Program-made: the position numbers and the translations under genes
Shown here: positions 60,346 through 64,000 of the stretch, one piece after another
Numbering within the stretch: the stretch's first letter is position 1
How the letters are laid out: every line of letters starts with the position of its first letter
Assembly (NCBI RefSeq): GCF_023091745.1
Contig: NC_068935.1
Span: 1,379,001 to 1,443,000 of the forward strand
Reading direction: 5' to 3'
Origin: Budorcas taxicolor
Taxonomy: Eukaryota; Chordata; Mammalia; Artiodactyla; Bovidae
DNA: 64,000 bases
The notes under the pieces: generated by a model
Told to the model about the DNA's origin: nothing
Databases searched by the model: none
The model's input: the letters and a program-made list of their open reading frames with translations, nothing else

Positions 60346-61071
60346 CTCAGCCAAATACTTCATGTCTCTGCCCTTAATCTTTACTTCTACTCTTTCCAAG
60401 TGTCAATATCAGTCAGAGGCAAAAGTTGAAGGCTTTTTCAGATTTTTTTCTGAAAATGTAATCAAGCCCACTTGTGTGTGTTTGTAATTACCCAAGAATA
60501 TATTGTGGCTTGTCAAGGCCCTGTTGAAATTTCATCCCCCACATTTTCTTTTAAGGTTTATGTAAGTTTATTGTTTACTCCAACTGTTATTTATCACCTC
60601 AGGAAGCTGAAATGTGAAAACACTTGCCTGTAATTGTTTTCAACAACAGCTCTCTGGGAGAAGACTTTTAGCACGGGGTGAGCTCTATATCAGACTAAAA
60701 CTAGGTAATACAAAGGCAACACTTTGGGAATGAAGCTTTTCGAACAACCTCAATTCCATTCTGAATCTGGGCTGCTATTTTTCAAGTGAAAAGGTTGAGA
60801 ATGAGTCTAGTGTAGGTTAAAACAACACAAACCTTGCTGTTCTCTTAGGGATTCAGTTGTGTATATGTGAGTGTGTGTTTTTCCTTGAATAAACCTTCAC
60901 TGGATTGCTTAAACTTTGGTTAGCTTTAAGAGTTCTGAAAAAAATTGATTCTGATATTTTGACCAGTGTTTTCATTGCTTTCATGGAAAAGAGGATTCTG
61001 AGAATTTCTTACTCCACAGTGTTAACTGACACCAGTTCTTGAATCAATTTTATGTATGATTACACTTATTG
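60346..61071. other. Unannotated stretch
   Basis: No supported gene. The last 200 bases (TGTTTTCATTGCTTTCATGG near 60966) have the feel of an old LINE 3' end, but no call is made. Confidence 0.4.
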
Positions 61072-61998
61072 AAAAGGAGTATGTCAAGGCTGTATATTGT
61101 CACCCTGCTTATTTAACTTATATGCAGAGTACATCATGAGAAACGCTGGACTGGAAGAAACAAAAGCTGGAATCAAGATTGCCGGGAGAAATATCAATAA
61201 CCTCAGATATGCAGATGACACCACCCTTATGGCAGAAAGTGAAGAGGAGCTAAAAAGCCTCTTGATGAAAGTGAAAGAGGAGAGTGAAAAAGTTGGCTTA
61301 AAGTTCAACATTCAGAAAACGAAGATCATGGCATCTGGTCCCATCACTTCATGGGAAATAGATGGGGAAACAGTAGAGACAGTGTCAGAATTTATTTTTT
61401 TGGGCTCCAAAATCACTGCAGATGGTGACTGCAGCCATGAAATTAAAAGACGCTTACTCCTTGGAAGAAAAGTTATGACCAACCTAGATAGTATATTCAA
61501 AAGCAGAGACATTACTTTGCCAACTAAGGTCCGTCTAGTCAAGGCTATGGTTTTTCCTGTGGTCATGTATGGATGTGAGAGTTGGACTGTGAAGACAGTT
61601 GAGTGCCAAAGAATTGATGCTTTTGAACTGTGGTGTTGGAGGAGACTCTTGAGAGTCCCTTGGACTGCAAGGAGATCCAACCAGTCCATTCTGAAGGAGA
61701 TCAACCCTGGGATTTCTTTGGAAGGAATGATGCTAAAGCTGAAGCTCCAGTACTTTGGCCCCTCATGAGAAGAGTTGACTCATTGGAAAATACTCTGATG
61801 CTGGGAGGGATTGGGGGCAGGTGGAGAAGGGGATGACCGAGGATGAGACAGCTGGATGGCATCACCGACTCTATGGACATGAGTTTGAGTGAACTCCGGG
61901 AGTTGGTGATGGACAGGGTGGCTTGAAGTGCTGCAATTCATGGGGTCTCAAAGAGTCGGACACCACTGAGCCACTAAACTGAACTGAATTGAACTGAT
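61072..61998 (+). mobile_element. BovB LINE, 5'-truncated, well preserved
   Basis: It begins at RT motif B and ends in the ACTGA tail. A 223-codon frame (61097-61768) contains SPCLFNLYAEYIMRNAGLEE, LRYADDTTLMAESEEEL, QKTKIMASGPITSW, FLGSKITADGDCSHEIKRR, YGCESW and the RVPWTARRSNQS block. The YADD loop is intact. A one-base loss near 61760 ends the frame before the last part. It lies at the edge of the retroviral gag remnant, which does not resume on its other side. Confidence 0.94.
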
Positions 61999-62774
61999 TC
62001 CCAGTGGGGAGGGTGGTTATCTTGGCCTCTCTCTTCCCTACTGATTCATTACCAAACCATTCATCTCCATAAGCAACCGCTTTTCCAGAAATTTTTGAGT
62101 TTTTAATTTGGGAGTCAACATTTGTCCCAAGATATACATCACATCCTTCCAAGTAAGGTCATAAAGCAGCGTAACACCTTTATAAGCTCTAATATATTTT
62201 TCTGGGTTCTCTAAATTGTCTCCCAGATCCTCCTTGATTCTTTGTATTTCTAGATAAGAAAAAGGCTTGTTAACTCTCTTAGACTGATTATTTCTCCTGG
62301 TGGGTGCTTCATGAAGAGGCAACAGCTTGTGTGGCTGTTCCTCAGTTTCTCTGGCTGCTCTGCACATATGATCCCAGGGATAGATTGGAGAAACCTGCTT
62401 TTCTTTGTTTCAGGTCCCCTGTCCTCAATCTCATTTAGCAATGTAGGAGGACTGGAGGGAGCTGAAGGAGTCACACCCAAATATATACCTTTAGGACACA
62501 AGTCTGGCATATTTCACAGAGAGAAAAAGGGCAACACATATTCTACTTCTACCCATTTCCCTTGTTTTCTACAGAACCGGTCTAATTATAAAACAGTATT
62601 ATACTTAAGAGACCCTCCAACCGGCCACCATTCACCATCCTCCAATGGATACCATGGCCATGCAGTATCATATAGGAAGACCAGGTGTGTCTTCTTTGAG
62701 CCCTGGGGATCAAATCTATTCCAGTTTTTCAGGATACAGTTCAAAGGAGTGAGGCTGGCATTGTTAGCTCCCAT
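61999..62774 (-). pseudogene. Endogenous retroviral gag remnant (matrix and capsid)
   Basis: The ATG at 62774 is followed by glycine, as for a myristoylated matrix protein, and a 62-codon frame (62586-62774) with TPLNCILKNWNRFDP and a TAWPWYPL block typical of gammaretroviral matrix. Two stops interrupt the rest of matrix. The capsid lies in another frame (62038-62367) with PFSYLEIQRIKEDLG and DLTWKDVMYILGQML, recognisable gammaretroviral capsid blocks. Gag would assemble the virion; this copy has stops, a frameshift and no 3' part. Confidence 0.82.
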
Positions 62775-63800
62775 CTGTAAGAGAGAAGAAAAGTGACCAG
62801 TACCCTCTTTCTACCAGAGGCGTCCCTCCCTGCTTTAGACGAGGGTGTAGACAGAGTTTACACCAAAGCTTTTCTTTCCTGGTTGGACTTAATCTGTCCC
62901 TTACCGATGCAGGCGCTGTACTCGTCCCTCCCAGTTCTATCAGGAAGACGGGGTGGGGATGCACCAGGGGTAGACCTGATGGCATCCCTAACTGACGTCC
63001 AGCTCTTCACCATTACCTCTGATGCCACCCGAGGTGCAATCAGAGTAACCTTCTGGAATGCCTCCCAGGCTAAGACCGCTTGGGGCAATGTTCATCACCT
63101 GAGTGCCACTGCATGACCCTGAGTCTATTCCTGACCACAATAAGGCCGATATGAACATAAAACTGAGATGTTCCTTCCAAGCATCACCACAGCAGCATAA
63201 AAGTCTACTCTGGTCCCCTAAGAGCCAGTGCTACCAAAGGAAAAAAAAAAAAACCATTGCAGTTCCAATCCGAGTAACCTTTAACCTCAGAGATGCTCTT
63301 GTAGCTAGAGTTCCATCTAGCATCCGAACTTTTGATTCCTAGCGAGGCTAGGTGCTTCTTGACTACCAATCCAAGATTGGGACCTAAGTCATAGTACACA
63401 ATAACAGCATAGGTCACAAGTCCCTTGAAAGTCTATGATGCAATAGATTAGGTTAGTACTTCTAATTTCCAAGGAGTTATGAAATGGTTAAAGAGACCAA
63501 AAAGTTTGACCAAGAAAGGAAAGTTCAGTTCATATGCTTTGCCCATTTGTGGTCAGTTCCCGAAGGAGACGTTGGGTGTTTCTTGGCTTTGGCATGTCGG
63601 TATAAACCCCTGACAGGTTTCTGCCATAAGCTGTATGAGGTCACCGAAGAACCGCAGAGCAGGGCTCCTCACCAGCTTCATGCAGGCCATTTCATTCATT
63701 CATGCAAGCACAGCATAGAGTTAGTAATGTACAGCAGAAAATGTATTCGCTAGGAGAACAAAGAACTAGAGCTCCAAGCATCCTTACCTTGTCCTGAAGA
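62775..63800 (-). other. Retroviral leader region
   Basis: About 1 kb between primer-binding site and gag, long for a gammaretroviral leader. A GTAAGG splice-donor-like site lies just after the primer-binding site (63786-63781). A pyrimidine tract plus CAG (about 62775-62793) sits directly before the gag ATG and looks like a splice acceptor. An A run interrupts it at 63241-63253. No gene was recognised on either strand. Confidence 0.5.
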
Positions 63801-63818
63801 ATCCTGGACGAGCCCCCA
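63801..63818 (-). other. Retroviral primer-binding site, tRNA-Pro type
   Basis: The minus strand reads TGGGGGCTCGTCCAGGAT, which differs by one base from the tRNA-Pro site of gammaretroviruses (a G expected where the A stands in CCAGG). It primes minus-strand DNA synthesis in an active virus. Its place directly after U5 sequence fixes the orientation. Confidence 0.88.
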
Positions 63819-63820
63819 AG

Positions 63821-64000
63821 AAGAAAGGTTGTTGCTGAACCACGCAAAGATGCTGGGATTCTTGGCTTCTGGAGGAGAAGAATTCAATATGGGGCCAGAG
63901 ATGAGGCTTGATCGCTCAGAGCTTTTGTGTAATAAAGTTTTATTAAAGTATAAAGGGGATAGAGAAAGCTTCTGACACTGACATCAGAAGGGAGTAGAAA
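63821..64000 (-). mobile_element. Partial LTR (R/U5 side) of the ERV1 provirus
   Basis: Sequence upstream of the primer-binding site contains an AATAAA signal on the minus strand (63944-63939) followed by U5-like sequence down to about 63821. The U3 part lies beyond the window. A clean CA end is not obvious, so the exact boundary is uncertain by about 10 bases. Confidence 0.75.

Larger units (their letters stand above)
61999..64000 (-). mobile_element. Gammaretrovirus-like (ERV1) provirus, 5' part
   Basis: On the minus strand the order is partial LTR (64000 to about 63821), primer-binding site (63818-63801), leader (63800-62775), and gag (62774 to about 61999). Pol and env are not present in the window; gag stops at the BovB insertion point. 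The tRNA-Pro site and gag text place it among class I elements. It is an old, broken genomic copy that runs off the right edge at its LTR. Confidence 0.82.

Noticed and set aside
60900..61070. Sequence with an AATAAA and old-LINE-like text suspected as an LTR or LINE tail
   Set aside because: No terminal repeats, tail or target duplication could be found, so no call was made.
62311..62796. A 161-codon + strand frame near the right edge
   Set aside because: Lies antisense to the retroviral gag remnant, whose minus-strand text is recognisable; the + frame is not.
62793..63116. A 107-codon + strand frame in the retroviral leader
   Set aside because: No recognisable domain, no splice or promoter context; treated as non-coding leader sequence.

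Overview
This window reads as a gene-free stretch of a ruminant (bovid) nuclear genome. The evidence is the repeat repertoire: RTE-type BovB LINEs, the tRNA-Glu/BovA SINE family (Bov-tA, Bov-A2), a cetartiodactyl CHR SINE, L1 elements of the L1-BT type with a multi-unit 5'UTR, and ruminant endogenous retrovirus LTRs. BovB with Bov-tA/Bov-A2 points to Bovidae; the sequence alone does not tell cattle from sheep, goat or buffalo. No host exon, rRNA, tRNA or CRISPR array could be supported, and every long open frame falls inside a mobile element or on its antisense strand.

Layout. 1-8910: a BovB fragment abuts a long + strand L1 (5'UTR, ORF1, ORF2, 3'UTR) carrying three later insertions: a Bov-A SINE, a reverse BovB and a reverse L1 3' end. 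8911-12537: AT-rich DNA with an ancient MIR, SINEs, an L1 3' end with a twin-priming inversion, and microsatellites. 12538-17104: a cluster of three BovB copies and a Bov-tA. 17105-25947: AT-rich non-coding DNA with scattered SINEs. 25948-31046: four BovB copies. 31047-36611: AT-rich DNA with a mariner-type palindrome, MIR remnants, an (AT)n tract and a composite SINE. 36612-38692: two head-to-head BovB copies. 38839-54995: one nearly full-length minus-strand L1, expanded from about 7.9 kb to 16 kb by two BovBs, one solo LTR and two Bov-A2 SINEs. 54996-61071: a CHR SINE, BovB fragments, old L1 and L2 remnants and Bov-tA SINEs. 61072-64000: a BovB lies against the 5' end of a minus-strand gammaretrovirus-like provirus (LTR, tRNA-Pro primer-binding site, leader, broken gag).

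Nothing here forms a working operon-like or multi-gene system. The sequence records successive retrotransposition: L1 supplies the machinery for itself and for CHR/MIR-like tails, and BovB supplies the 3' ends recognised on Bov-A-type SINEs. All L1, BovB and gag reading frames seen are interrupted, and none looks able to make a complete protein. The most notable items are the 145-bp repeat units in the L1 5'UTR, the nested L1, the retroviral 5' end with a recognisable tRNA-Pro site, the mariner palindrome that could fold as a microRNA-like hairpin, and several BovB copies with informative catalytic-site losses. Family names are from recognition of sequence features; no database search was run. 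Boundaries of diverged elements are accurate to roughly 5-20 bases.
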